From Sulfurimonas gotlandica GD1 (GTDB taxonomy: Bacteria; Campylobacterota; Campylobacteria; Campylobacterales; Sulfurimonadaceae): a DNA stretch of 64,000 bases. The stretch's first letter is position 1; each line of letters starts with the position of its first letter. Location: contig NZ_AFRZ01000001.1 in assembly GCF_000242915.1 (NCBI RefSeq), forward strand, positions 496,001 through 560,000, given 5' to 3'. Positions 9,656 to 18,750 of this stretch are shown here, piece after piece. The notes below the pieces were generated by a model. It made no database searches, had not been told where the DNA came from, and worked only from the letters and a program-made list of their open reading frames with translations. Made by a program: the position numbers and the translations under genes.

Positions 9656-10380
9656 ATCATCCCTAATGTTTTATATATTGTATTTAGTATTTGCATACTT
9701 GAAGAATTAATTTTGTTGGAATATTTTAATATCATTGGAACTTCAACAATTAGTGGTTTAAAATAATTCATCTTTTTAAGAACTTCTCCAGTCGCAGCGA
9801 AACCTTTTTCTTCTATTATGTCACCTTGGTATTTATAAATAAATTTCTTCACTAATGAACCTCTATAACATCTAAAACCACATGTATAATCTTTTACACC
9901 ATCAATATTCCATGTAAAAGAATATATATACTTAGCACATATACTTAAAAAGATTCTAAATTTACTTAATCCGTATATCCTTGATTGTTCTAAATACCTT
10001 GACGCAATAATAATATCAGCACCTTCATCTACTTTTGCTATCATCTGCCTTATAAGATATGGGTTGTGAGTATTATCACCATCCATCGCCACCAACATAT
10101 CTGAATCTTTTATATCTTTTAAGGCATGAAAACCTGTAGTGAGTGCTCCGCCTAAACCTTTGTTCTGTGTATGTTTAATATACTCTATATTTAAATTATT
10201 AAATTTATCTATTGCTTGTAAAATATACATTTCTGAATCATCTTGACTACAATCATTAATTACTATAATATTATTTTCATAATTAATATTTTTGAAAAAC
10301 ACACTATAGACTTCCAATAAATCATATATACTTTTTCCCTCATTGTATACTGGTAATATACAGTAAATCACTTGATTCAT
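9643..10380 (-). CDS. GT2 glycosyltransferase, dolichol-phosphate-mannose-synthase type
   Basis: A 245-residue GT2 protein without obvious membrane helices. Key motifs are YCILPVYNEGKSI at the N-terminus, INDCSQDDS, the catalytic AMDGDNTHNP near residue 90 and YTCGFRCYRG. The set is close to soluble dolichol-phosphate mannose synthase-like enzymes. It would charge a polyprenyl phosphate with a sugar, feeding one of the adjacent GT-C proteins. It overlaps the downstream GT-C gene by 13 bases and starts 2 bases after the TVP38-type gene's stop. Confidence 0.8.
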   Translation of the reverse strand: MNQVIYCILPVYNEGKSIYDLLEVYSVFFKNINYENNIIVINDCSQDDSEMYILQAIDKFNNLNIEYIKHTQNKGLGGALTTGFHALKDIKDSDMLVAMDGDNTHNPYLIRQMIAKVDEGADIIIASRYLEQSRIYGLSKFRIFLSICAKYIYSFTWNIDGVKDYTCGFRCYRGSLVKKFIYKYQGDIIEEKGFAATGEVLKKMNYFKPLIVEVPMILKYSNKINSSSMQILNTIYKTLGMIWKR

Positions 10381-10382
10381 TT

Positions 10383-10952
10383 TCAGCCTTTTCGTTTTAA
10401 ATATAAAGTAAACATTTTTTGTAATATAACATATAGGACTATTAAACCTAAAGAGTAATAAATCATATTATTATCTTTAGCTTCAAAAAAACTCTTACCG
10501 TAACTACCTGCTAATACAAATGCAATTATAGATGGTAATGCACCAAAATATACCGCAAATATATTTATCTTATTTTTATGTAAAACACCTAGTCCTAAAC
10601 TTATTAATAAAAATGGAACAAATAAACTAAAAATAATAACATGTACAAAATTCATTTTTTTTAATTTTGACATGTGTTTACCTAGTCTGGCATCTATTAA
10701 TCGTTTTATAAATGAAATTTTATGAAATGAACTACCAATATAATAGTATGTTGATATTGAAAGAAAATAACCAATAGTTGCAATAATTACACCTAAATTA
10801 AAACCAAGTAAAAGACCAGACAAATACATGGTAGCCATAATAGGGATAAATAATATGGGACTGATAACAGATAAAAAAATTACAATTAACACTTTTACAG
10901 CTATCGACAATTCTTCAATATATTGGTAACTATCTAATATAAAATCTAACAT
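10383..10952 (-). CDS. TVP38/TMEM64 (VTT domain) membrane protein
   Basis: A 189-residue inner-membrane protein with about five hydrophobic segments. The central part SPILFIPIMATMYLSG, followed by LGFNLGVIIATIGYFLSIS, fits the TVP38/TMEM64-DedA superfamily (VTT domain). Members of that superfamily have been linked to lipid scrambling, including recycling of undecaprenyl phosphate. A carrier-recycling role would suit an operon heavy in polyprenyl-linked sugars, but that is inference. It overlaps the upstream wecB-like gene by 7 bases. Confidence 0.65.
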   Translation of the reverse strand: MLDFILDSYQYIEELSIAVKVLIVIFLSVISPILFIPIMATMYLSGLLLGFNLGVIIATIGYFLSISTYYYIGSSFHKISFIKRLIDARLGKHMSKLKKMNFVHVIIFSLFVPFLLISLGLGVLHKNKINIFAVYFGALPSIIAFVLAGSYGKSFFEAKDNNMIYYSLGLIVLYVILQKMFTLYLKRKG

Positions 10953-12091
10953 TCTAACTTCAAGTAATCTATAATTTTTTTACAAGCGGTTCCATTTCCA
11001 TAAGGATTAGATAGTTTTGACATTTTTTCATACTCTTTTTTATCACTTAAAAGAGTACTAACAGTATTGACAATTAACTCTTTATTCGTACCAACTAATT
11101 TAACAACACCTAAGTCAACAGCTTCTTGTCTTTCAGTAATATCTCTCATAACAACTACAGGTTTACCCAAACTGGGTGCTTCTTCTTGAATACCACCACT
11201 ATCTGTTAGAATAAGATAGCTTTTATCCATTAAGTAAACAAAACTTTGATATTCTAATGGTTCTATTAAATAGATGTTATCAATATTTGTCAATATGTCA
11301 TTTACAGGGCTCTGAACATTTGGATTTAAATGAACTGGATATACAATATCAATATCCGGATTTTTTTCTGCAATATCTTTAATAGCATTACATATATTTA
11401 AAAAGCCATCACCAAAATTTTCTCTTCTGTGCCCTGTAACTAAAATAAACTTTCTAGTAGAATCTATTTTATAACCTTTTTCATAAATTAGTTTACTTAA
11501 TGATTTTGCCAATCTTTCATCAGATCTTATTTCTGAAACTACTTGAATCAAAGCATCAATGACCGTATTACCAACAACTGTAATTAAAGAGTTATCAACT
11601 CCTTCATCAAAAAGATTTTTTTCTGACAAAGAAGTTGGTGCAAAATGATATTTAGCAAGTCTAGTAGTTAATTGTCTATTCGCCTCTTCTGGATATGGAG
11701 AATAAATATTATAAGTTCTTAGTCCAGCCTCAACATGCCCAACATCAATTTGTTTATAAAAACAAGCTAACGACGTGGCAAATGTTGTAGTAGTATCGCC
11801 ATGAACAAGGACCAAATCAGGATTGTAAATTTCTAAAATCTCTTTCATTCCATTTAGTATCTTTGTCGTAATATTAAATAAATCTTGATTTTGCTTCATT
11901 ATATTCAAATCAAAATCTGGCTTAATTTTAAAAATATCTAGCACCTGATCTAACATCTCCCTATGTTGAGCCGTAACACAAACTTTCGTTTCGAAAAAAT
12001 CATTATTTTTTTGAAACTCTTTAACCAATGGAGACATTTTAATTGCTTCTGGTCTGGTTCCAAAAACAATAAGAATTTTTTTAGTTAACAT
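10946..12091 (-). CDS. wecB: UDP-N-acetylglucosamine 2-epimerase (non-hydrolysing)
   Basis: About 381 residues from ATG at 12091 (MLTKKILIVFGTRPEAIKM). An upstream in-frame start at 12145 would add 18 residues lying in the rmlB gene and is unlikely. Family hallmarks are FGTRPEAIKMSPLV, VHGDTTTTFA, HVEAGLRT, TGHRRENFGDG and DSGGIQEEAPSLGKPV. It interconverts UDP-GlcNAc and UDP-ManNAc, the latter a precursor of ManNAc- or ManNAcA-containing glycans. No UDP-ManNAc dehydrogenase sits beside it, although the dehydrogenase at 55454 belongs to the same superfamily. It overlaps the rmlB stop by 11 bases. Confidence 0.9.
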   Translation of the reverse strand: MLTKKILIVFGTRPEAIKMSPLVKEFQKNNDFFETKVCVTAQHREMLDQVLDIFKIKPDFDLNIMKQNQDLFNITTKILNGMKEILEIYNPDLVLVHGDTTTTFATSLACFYKQIDVGHVEAGLRTYNIYSPYPEEANRQLTTRLAKYHFAPTSLSEKNLFDEGVDNSLITVVGNTVIDALIQVVSEIRSDERLAKSLSKLIYEKGYKIDSTRKFILVTGHRRENFGDGFLNICNAIKDIAEKNPDIDIVYPVHLNPNVQSPVNDILTNIDNIYLIEPLEYQSFVYLMDKSYLILTDSGGIQEEAPSLGKPVVVMRDITERQEAVDLGVVKLVGTNKELIVNTVSTLLSDKKEYEKMSKLSNPYGNGTACKKIIDYLKLEC

Positions 12092-13094
12092 ATTTTTCCA
12101 AATACCAATTAACTGTCTTAACAATCCCACTTTCAAAATTCTCATCAGCTATCCAGCCAAGTTCATTTTCAAGTTTTGTTGCGTCTATAGCATATCTTCT
12201 ATCGTGTCCTGCTCTATCTTTTACAAATGTTATCAGTTCTTTATAGCTTGAATTTTTTGGAACTTTTTCATCCAAGATAGTACAAATAGCATCTACTATC
12301 TGAAGATTTGTTCTCTCGTTTCTTCCACCGACATTGTAAACATTGGCTTCTTTGCCAGTGTGGTAAACTAAGTCTATTCCCTTGCAGTGGTCAAGTACAT
12401 AGAGCCAGTCTCGTATGTTTTTACCATCTCCATAGATTGGAATATTTTCACCGACTAAAGCTTTTCTAATAATAGTAGGGATTAGCTTCTCATCATGCTG
12501 TTTTGGCCCATAGTTGTTTGAGCAATTAGTAATAACAGTGTTGAGTCCGAAAGTCTCTTGATAACTTCTAACTATCATATCAGAACTTGCTTTTGAAGCA
12601 GAGTATGGAGAGTTTGGAGCGTAAGGTGTGCTTTCTGTAAAAAGATCAGTCTCATTAAGCGTTCCATACACTTCATCTGTACTAATATGATGGAATCTAC
12701 AATTTTTGTACTTTTCTTTATAGTTAAAAGGAGAACTCATCCAGTAGTTTTTAGCAACATCAAGTAAAGTGAAAGTTCCATTTACATTTGTTTCAATAAA
12801 TACACCTGGATTTTTTATAGAATTATCTACGTGAGACTCTGCTGCAAAGTGAATAACACCGTTTATATTGTATTCATTGAAGATGAATTCAACTAATTCA
12901 CGGTTACAGATATTTCCTTTTATAAATTTATATTTAGTGTTGTTTTCACACTCTTTTAGGTTCTCTAAGTCACCGGCATAGGTAAGCAGGTCAAGATTTA
13001 CAATATTATATTCTGGATATTTTTCTAAAAAATATGGGACAAAGTTACTCCCTATAAAACCAGCACATCCAGTTACTAAAATATTTTTTATCAT
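12081..13094 (-). CDS. rmlB: dTDP-glucose 4,6-dehydratase
   Basis: About 337 residues from ATG 13094 (MIKNILVTGCAGFIGSNF), chosen because it gives the standard N-terminus and an ATGA overlap with the rmlD stop. The frame opens 9 codons earlier. It is an extended SDR with the NAD motif GCAGFIGSN, HFAAESHVDNSI, STDEVYG and the active-site YSASKAS (YxxxK). It forms dTDP-4-keto-6-deoxyglucose, the branch point to rhamnose and, in this window, possibly to the sugars tailored by block B. Neighbouring rmlD, rmlC and rmlA complete the pathway. Confidence 0.95.
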   Translation of the reverse strand: MIKNILVTGCAGFIGSNFVPYFLEKYPEYNIVNLDLLTYAGDLENLKECENNTKYKFIKGNICNRELVEFIFNEYNINGVIHFAAESHVDNSIKNPGVFIETNVNGTFTLLDVAKNYWMSSPFNYKEKYKNCRFHHISTDEVYGTLNETDLFTESTPYAPNSPYSASKASSDMIVRSYQETFGLNTVITNCSNNYGPKQHDEKLIPTIIRKALVGENIPIYGDGKNIRDWLYVLDHCKGIDLVYHTGKEANVYNVGGRNERTNLQIVDAICTILDEKVPKNSSYKELITFVKDRAGHDRRYAIDATKLENELGWIADENFESGIVKTVNWYLEKYVN

Positions 13095-13957
13095 TTTCTC
13101 TCTCCTAAAACTTTTAGACATGCGTCTAAACTATCTTTCCAAAAAGGAATTTCTATATTGAATTTTTGTTTTATTTTTGATTTATTTAACAAACTGTAAT
13201 GTGGCCTATTTGCTGGTGTAGGATAGTCTTTTGTCTCTATTGGATTGATTTTACAATCTCTTTTTGCCATTTTCATAATCTCTTTTGCAAAGTCATACCA
13301 AGATAGAACACCTTCATTTGAGTAGTGGTAAATATCCACATTCTCATTTTGAACATTTGGCAGTATCTCTAAAATAGTTTTAGCCAAGTCTCTTGCATAA
13401 GTGGGAGTACCAACTTGGTCGAAAATAACACCAAGCTCATCTTTTTCACTTCCTAGTCTAAGCATAGTTTTAACAAAATTAGCTCCAAATGATGAGTAAA
13501 CCCAAGATGTTCTAATGATAATAGAATTTTTTGGATTGATTTTTTGTAGAGCTTTTTCAGCATCAAGCTTACTACTTCCATAGACACTATTTGGAGCTGT
13601 AAAATCTGTTTCTATATAGGGTTTGTAGTTCTGACCACTAAATACATAATCAGTTGAGATATGAATAAGTTTAATGTTTTTCTCTTTTGATATTTGCGCT
13701 AGAGATTTAACTGCTTTATGATTGATAGCGTCTGCCATATCTTTTTGGGATTCAGCTTTGTCAACTGCTGTATACGCTGCACAGTTTATAATAATGTCTA
13801 TATTATGTAGGTCTATAAAGTCTCTAATGCTCTGTTCATCAGTTATATCAAGAGAATCTCTATCTGTAAAGAAAAAATCATATGGGTATAAAGATGCTAA
13901 TTCGTTAAGCTCACTTCCCACTTGCCCTTTCGAACCAGTTACTAAAACTTTATTCAT
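13091..13957 (-). CDS. rmlD: dTDP-4-dehydrorhamnose reductase
   Basis: A 288-residue reductase with NADPH-binding GSKGQVGSEL at the N-terminus, NCAAYTAVDKAE, STDYVFSG and catalytic YGSSKLDAEK. It carries out the last step to dTDP-L-rhamnose. Length is normal. It overlaps rmlB by 4 bases and rmlC by 8, so the four rml genes read as one translation-coupled unit in the order A, C, D, B. Confidence 0.95.
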   Translation of the reverse strand: MNKVLVTGSKGQVGSELNELASLYPYDFFFTDRDSLDITDEQSIRDFIDLHNIDIIINCAAYTAVDKAESQKDMADAINHKAVKSLAQISKEKNIKLIHISTDYVFSGQNYKPYIETDFTAPNSVYGSSKLDAEKALQKINPKNSIIIRTSWVYSSFGANFVKTMLRLGSEKDELGVIFDQVGTPTYARDLAKTILEILPNVQNENVDIYHYSNEGVLSWYDFAKEIMKMAKRDCKINPIETKDYPTPANRPHYSLLNKSKIKQKFNIEIPFWKDSLDACLKVLGERK

Positions 13958-14525
13958 AATAGTTTACACCATACTCAAATAAATCATTTGTTGCTTTCAG
14001 CCTTGGTTGTTTGGTGTCTTTTTGAGACAGATTAAGTAAAGAGAAATCTACTTGCCAGTCAATTCCTAAATCTGGATCATCAAAGGCAATACCTCTGTCA
14101 TTTTCTGGAGAATAATAGTTGTCAACCTTATAGGCAAATATTGTGTCGTCTTCTAAAACTACAAATCCGTGAGCAAAGCCATGAGGTATAAGCAGTTGTT
14201 TCTTATTTTCTGCTGTCAATTCTATACTTACATGTTCTCCAAAAGTTGGACTGTCTTTTCTAATGTCTACGGCTATATCTAAAACTCGTCCTTGTATAAC
14301 TCTAAGAAGTTTCGTTTGAGAGTATGGTGGCAGTTGATAATGCAACCCTCTTAAAACACCTTTAGAGCTTTTAGATTCATTGTCTTGACAAAAATTTATT
14401 TTAAATCCTAAAAACTCTTCAAGTTTATCTTGGCGAAAAGTTTCAACGAAATAGCCACGAGTATCTCCATGTATTTCAGGCTCGCAAATAATAATATCTT
14501 TTATCGTTGCTCTTGTAAGCTTCAT
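13950..14525 (-). CDS. rmlC: dTDP-4-dehydrorhamnose 3,5-epimerase
   Basis: A 191-residue cupin-fold epimerase. Conserved features are [16 protein letters not shown], the catalytic histidine in [10 protein letters not shown], the acid/base region [25 protein letters not shown], and the C-terminal [18 protein letters not shown]. It has the full canonical C-terminal motif, unlike the paralogue at 19973. It epimerises C3 and C5 of dTDP-4-keto-6-deoxyglucose. The start overlaps the rmlA stop by 4 bases. Confidence 0.95.
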   Translation of the reverse strand: MKLTRATIKDIIICEPEIHGDTRGYFVETFRQDKLEEFLGFKINFCQDNESKSSKGVLRGLHYQLPPYSQTKLLRVIQGRVLDIAVDIRKDSPTFGEHVSIELTAENKKQLLIPHGFAHGFVVLEDDTIFAYKVDNYYSPENDRGIAFDDPDLGIDWQVDFSLLNLSQKDTKQPRLKATNDLFEYGVNYYE

Positions 14526-15412
14526 AGTACAACTATCCCTTCTTGAGCTCTTCTAATTAGATATTGTCCATATTGATTTTTCTTTAAAGGTTCTGCTAAT
14601 TCAAGAAGTTTTTCTTTTGAGATATATCCCATTTCATAAGCTATCTCTTCAATACAAGCTACTTTTAGCGATTGACGGTTTTCAATTGTTTGAATAAATT
14701 GAGATGCTTCAAGCAAACTCTCATGAGTACCAGTATCAAGCCAAGCGTAACCTCTGCCCATAAGTTCAACTTTTAGTCTCTCTTCATTTAGGTAGTTTTG
14801 GTTTAAAGTCGTAATCTCCAATTCACCTCTGTCACTTGGCTTTACATCTTTAGCTTTTTTAACCACATCATTTGGATAAAAATATAGACCAATAACTGCG
14901 TAGTTAGATTTTGGCTTTAACGGTTTTTCTTCTATGCTAGTAACATCACCATTTGTATTGAACTCAGCAACACCATATCTTTCAGGATCTTTTACATAGT
15001 AGCCAAAGACTGTTGCTTTATTTTCTATTTCAGCATTTTTAACACTTTGAGCGAGAAGATCAGTTAATCCATGACCATAGAATATATTATCACCAAGAAC
15101 TAGACAAACATCATCATTACCAATAAACTCTTCCCCTAAAATGAAGGCTTGAGCAAGTCCATCAGGAGATGGTTGCTCCACATAACTAAAGTTCATACCT
15201 ATATCAGAGCCATCACCTAAAAGCTCTTCAAATCTCGGTAAATCATGAGGAGTAGAAATAATTAATACTTCTGTAATTCCAGCTAACATTAATACTGAAA
15301 GGGGATAGTAAATCATAGGTTTATCATAGATTGGAACTAACTGTTTACTCACACCTTTTGTTATTGGGTATAGTCTTGTACCACTTCCACCTGCTAGAAT
15401 TATACCCTTCAA
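14522..15412 (-). CDS. rmlA: glucose-1-phosphate thymidylyltransferase
   Basis: A 296-residue nucleotidyltransferase with [29 protein letters not shown], the metal-binding [12 protein letters not shown], and [13 protein letters not shown]. It makes dTDP-glucose from dTTP and glucose-1-phosphate. Length and motifs match RmlA/RfbA fully. It begins the rml unit, overlapping the upstream GT4 stop by 4 bases. Confidence 0.95.
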   Translation of the reverse strand: MKGIILAGGSGTRLYPITKGVSKQLVPIYDKPMIYYPLSVLMLAGITEVLIISTPHDLPRFEELLGDGSDIGMNFSYVEQPSPDGLAQAFILGEEFIGNDDVCLVLGDNIFYGHGLTDLLAQSVKNAEIENKATVFGYYVKDPERYGVAEFNTNGDVTSIEEKPLKPKSNYAVIGLYFYPNDVVKKAKDVKPSDRGELEITTLNQNYLNEERLKVELMGRGYAWLDTGTHESLLEASQFIQTIENRQSLKVACIEEIAYEMGYISKEKLLELAEPLKKNQYGQYLIRRAQEGIVVL

Positions 15413-16458
15413 TTTTTTTCCTTAAATGTTTTATTAATAAATAAATTAAATTCTTTAAAATATTTTTGTATTGAATATTCATATGCATTTGATTTTGCTT
15501 TCATTGCAAAATCATCATACATTTTTTTATCATCATAAAGCTTTTGGATAGAGTCTATCCAAGATTCTTCATCATCTACTAAAAAGCCTGTTTTATTATT
15601 TTCCAATACATTGCAATTTTCACCGATACTACTTGCTATTGTCGGTAGTCCAGCAGCCATATATTGAATAATTTTAAATGACGACTTACCTTGAGCGAAT
15701 GTATCTGCGTCTAATGGCATTATACCTATATGAGATTTTTTTAAAATTTTTACTTCATTCTTAGTTGACCAATCATAAAAATCCATGTTAACACCGACGA
15801 TAGCTTCGTCTATTAAATCTTTAGAAGCGATTATAACTAATTTATAATCAATTATCTTTGAAAGTTTTTTAAAAATATGAGAATGAGATGTTATATATTT
15901 GTATGTAGAAGGGGAACCTATCCAAACTAAAGTGAACTTGTCAAATTTTATTATATTATTATTTTCATAATCATCTATGTCAATAACTGTTGGTATTTTT
16001 ATAATATTGTTATTTAATTTTGAGACTTTCTCTTCTAGAAAGCTATTTGCAACAATTACACCACTGGCATTTTCAACTAAACTATCAAGTTTATTTCGTA
16101 ACAATAGTTTATTTTCATAATTTGACCAAATATTATCATCAAAGTTAAGAATATAGTTTTTATTTTTAAGAAATAGTTTTTCTATAAAATATGGAATATA
16201 TGGTAATGCTTCATATTCTATCAAAAGATTCTTTGAGCTATTAATTAGAACAAAGAACCTTTTGATATATGCTATGATAATTTTAAATTTATTTTTCTTT
16301 TTTTTACTATAAAGCCTATGTAAATATGATGTATCTAAGAAAGAATCAATCTCTATATTTGTATCTTGTTTTAACAAATCATTAATATATAAAAAGTACC
16401 TATATCGACTAGAAGCACCCTTAGAAGTGTACTTTGTCAAAATAGTAATATCTATCAT
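15409..16458 (-). CDS. GT4-type glycosyltransferase
   Basis: A 349-residue GT-B-fold protein. The C-terminal donor-binding half is recognisable: [12 protein letters not shown], then [18 protein letters not shown] followed by [19 protein letters not shown], the usual group-1 transferase motif. The N-terminal half is poorly conserved, as is normal. It overlaps the adjacent methyltransferase and rmlA genes by 4 bases each. It probably adds a sugar, rhamnose being a natural guess from the next-door genes, to a growing lipid-linked chain at the cytoplasmic face. Confidence 0.75.
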   Translation of the reverse strand: MIDITILTKYTSKGASSRYRYFLYINDLLKQDTNIEIDSFLDTSYLHRLYSKKKKNKFKIIIAYIKRFFVLINSSKNLLIEYEALPYIPYFIEKLFLKNKNYILNFDDNIWSNYENKLLLRNKLDSLVENASGVIVANSFLEEKVSKLNNNIIKIPTVIDIDDYENNNIIKFDKFTLVWIGSPSTYKYITSHSHIFKKLSKIIDYKLVIIASKDLIDEAIVGVNMDFYDWSTKNEVKILKKSHIGIMPLDADTFAQGKSSFKIIQYMAAGLPTIASSIGENCNVLENNKTGFLVDDEESWIDSIQKLYDDKKMYDDFAMKAKSNAYEYSIQKYFKEFNLFINKTFKEKN

Positions 16459-17072
16459 TTATTAATCTTTGTTAATTCAAATTTTATTTCATAAGGTGGT
16501 ATTAAATAACAAAAATTTTCTTCATGAAACTCTTTTGTATATGTACATAAATTTACAAAAAAACCTACTATCTTTTTAAATGCATATCTACCAACAAAGG
16601 GCGATGTAAAACCTAATTTCACATCAGATACTTCAAAAAACTCTGACATATAAAAGGTTGGCACTTTTCTTTTAAATAGTTTTTGTTCTTTATCAAAATA
16701 ACTAAAACTGTAAAGCCCAAAAAAGCTATTATGAGTAGGATCTGAGTAAAAATATGGATTAGCAAAGTGTGGTACAGTTCCTATCTTTTTTCCATTTGGC
16801 TTTAACACTCTATGAATCTCTTTTAATACAAACTCTAAGTCAGAAACATGTTCTAAGAAATGGAATGAATAAATTTCATCTATTGAATTGTCATCAAATG
16901 GCAGGCCATTATTTATGTTGGCGACTATATCCACCTCATCCAAATCAACAATATCTACACTTATCGCATCTTTTATCTTTTTATTTGGTCCACACCCTAA
17001 TTCTACTTTGATAAAATCTTTTGATTTTAACTTTTGCTGAGAGTTATTTTTATATAAAACTTCCATAATCAA
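16455..17072 (-). CDS. SAM-dependent methyltransferase
   Basis: A 205-residue protein. Motif I is VELGCGPNKKIKDAISVDI (from residue 23), followed by LPFDDNSIDEIYSFHFLEH and IHRVLKPNGKKIGTVPHFANPYFY, a Methyltransf_11-like pattern common in polysaccharide clusters. It can start at ATG 17072 or at ATG 17066; neither has a clearly better ribosome site. The stop of the upstream GT2 gene is directly adjacent. The probable substrate is a glycan residue. Confidence 0.75.
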   Translation of the reverse strand: MIMEVLYKNNSQQKLKSKDFIKVELGCGPNKKIKDAISVDIVDLDEVDIVANINNGLPFDDNSIDEIYSFHFLEHVSDLEFVLKEIHRVLKPNGKKIGTVPHFANPYFYSDPTHNSFFGLYSFSYFDKEQKLFKRKVPTFYMSEFFEVSDVKLGFTSPFVGRYAFKKIVGFFVNLCTYTKEFHEENFCYLIPPYEIKFELTKINK

Positions 17073-17798
17073 TTACTTCCATAAACTTTTTATATAAAAC
17101 TTTAAAAGCTTTAATAAATAAATAGGAAAAGCTTTAGCTATCTTTTCTCCATTTTCGATTTTTATAAGCATCTCTTCTGTAAATGACCTAAATATATTGT
17201 TCGAAGCTAAACCACCAACTCTAAAAAATGCAGTTTTCTTTGGTAAATATATCGGTTTAATATTATAAACATGATAAGCCCTGTACATAAAATCGTAATC
17301 TGCCAATATTTTATACCACAATCTATATTTACCAATTTTATCATAAACTTTTTTAGGACAAAACATTGAAGGATGAGCACCGAATGCTCCAATCTTTACA
17401 TTTTCTTGTCTCCAGCCCTTAACAATATCTCCATCATGAAACATATCTCCAAAGAAAATATGTTCTTCTAAGCTTTTCCCATCAAATGCTTTTACTACAT
17501 CTACAAAAATATCATCAAAATAGTAATCATCCGCATTAATCATACCTATAATATCACCAGTAGCTTTTTCTATACCTTTATTCATGGCATGATATAAACC
17601 ATAATCAGGTTCACTTGCCCAATAAGCAATTCTATCTTCATACTTTTTTATAATATCTAATGTTCCATCTGTTGAACCACCATCTATTATAATATATTCT
17701 TTATTGTCATAAGGTTGATTTACAACAGAGTTTATTGTTTCTTCTATCGTGTCTGCCGCATTAAAACAAACCGTAATTATTGATATTTTATTTTTCAT
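17073..17798 (-). CDS. GT2 glycosyltransferase
   Basis: A 241-residue cytoplasmic or membrane-associated GT2 enzyme. Motifs are ISIITVCFNAADTIEETI, IIIDGGSTDGTLDII, YHAMNKGIEKATGDIIG and the DxD-like INADDYY, resembling WcaA/PgaC-like polysaccharide transferases. The overlap with the upstream Gmd-like gene is 11 bases. Adds one residue to a glycan; donor unknown. Confidence 0.8.
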   Translation of the reverse strand: MKNKISIITVCFNAADTIEETINSVVNQPYDNKEYIIIDGGSTDGTLDIIKKYEDRIAYWASEPDYGLYHAMNKGIEKATGDIIGMINADDYYFDDIFVDVVKAFDGKSLEEHIFFGDMFHDGDIVKGWRQENVKIGAFGAHPSMFCPKKVYDKIGKYRLWYKILADYDFMYRAYHVYNIKPIYLPKKTAFFRVGGLASNNIFRSFTEEMLIKIENGEKIAKAFPIYLLKLLKFYIKSLWK

Positions 17799-18750
17799 AA
17801 TTTATAAGTTCTTCCTCAATTAACATATCTAAAACCTCTATAAAGCTATTATCATAATTCCATTTCAATTTTTCTTTTGCTTTTTTATTTGACCCATAGA
17901 TATCATATATTTCAGTAGGTCTATATAAGTTATCATCTATTACTAACTTTTCATGTTCTATTTTCAACTTGTCAAAAACATAAAAAATAATTTCCTTTAA
18001 TGAAACTGATTCTCCAGAGCAAATAACAAAGTCTTCAGGAGTTTCTTGCTGCATCATAGAATACATTGCTTCAATGTATTTTGGGCTATATCCAAAATCT
18101 CTTTTTATCTCAATGTTACCTACTTTGAGTATATCTTTTTTACCAAAATAGATATCTATAGAATCTTTTATTATTTTTTTAATAAAGAAATTTTTACTTC
18201 TTAAAAAAGATTCATGATTAAATAAAATACCACAACATGTAAACATCGAATAAGATTCTCTATAGTTTATTGTTAGCCAGTGAGCTGAAGCTTTTGAAAC
18301 GGCATATGGACTTAATGGATGGAATGGAGTATCTTCACTAATTGGTAAATCTTTCACTTTACCATACATTTCAGAACTTGAAGCTTGGTAGAATTTTATA
18401 TTTTTATTTACTAATTTTATGCTTTCTAGAATATTTAATACGGAAGTAGTATTATACTGAAATGTGCCTATAGGTTGATCAAATGAACTTCCAACTGAAC
18501 TTTGTGCCGATAAATTATATATTTCATCAGGCATATTTTTTGTAATGACATTTAAAATATTAGAGAAGTCTAATAAGTCACACTCAAGTATGGTTATAGA
18601 GTCTTGTATTCCTAAATATTCCAACTTATATAGATTACCTGCTGCATAACTTCTTGTCAGCCCTATTACTTCATAGCCTTTTTCTAATAAAAGCTTTGAT
18701 AAATATGCTCCGTCTTGTCCTGTAACTCCAGTTATTAATGCTTTTTTCAT
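17788..18750 (-). CDS. divergent GDP-mannose 4,6-dehydratase-like SDR
   Basis: A 320-residue extended SDR. It opens with ALITGVTGQDGAYLSKLLLE and carries NLSAQSSVGSSFDQP, SSSEMYGKV and YAVSKASAHW, all strongly Gmd-like. It departs from standard Gmd at several sites: the RR-containing loop after strand 2 is GLTRSYAAGN, NHESPxRGE is replaced by NHESFLRSKNF, and RDWGHAxDYV by RDFGYSPKYI. It is also about 50 residues shorter than the canonical copy at 52961. It may act on GDP-mannose or on another nucleotide sugar. Overlaps its neighbours by 4 and 11 bases. Confidence 0.75.
   Translation of the reverse strand: MKKALITGVTGQDGAYLSKLLLEKGYEVIGLTRSYAAGNLYKLEYLGIQDSITILECDLLDFSNILNVITKNMPDEIYNLSAQSSVGSSFDQPIGTFQYNTTSVLNILESIKLVNKNIKFYQASSSEMYGKVKDLPISEDTPFHPLSPYAVSKASAHWLTINYRESYSMFTCCGILFNHESFLRSKNFFIKKIIKDSIDIYFGKKDILKVGNIEIKRDFGYSPKYIEAMYSMMQQETPEDFVICSGESVSLKEIIFYVFDKLKIEHEKLVIDDNLYRPTEIYDIYGSNKKAKEKLKWNYDNSFIEVLDMLIEEELINYEK

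Noticed and set aside
10946-12145. Longer wecB start at 12145
   Set aside because: The extra 18 residues do not match the family and would lie in the rmlB coding region; ATG 12091 gives the standard N-terminus.
12081-13121. Longer rmlB start at 13121
   Set aside because: ATG 13094 gives the canonical MIKNILVTGCAGFIG start and an ATGA overlap with rmlD.
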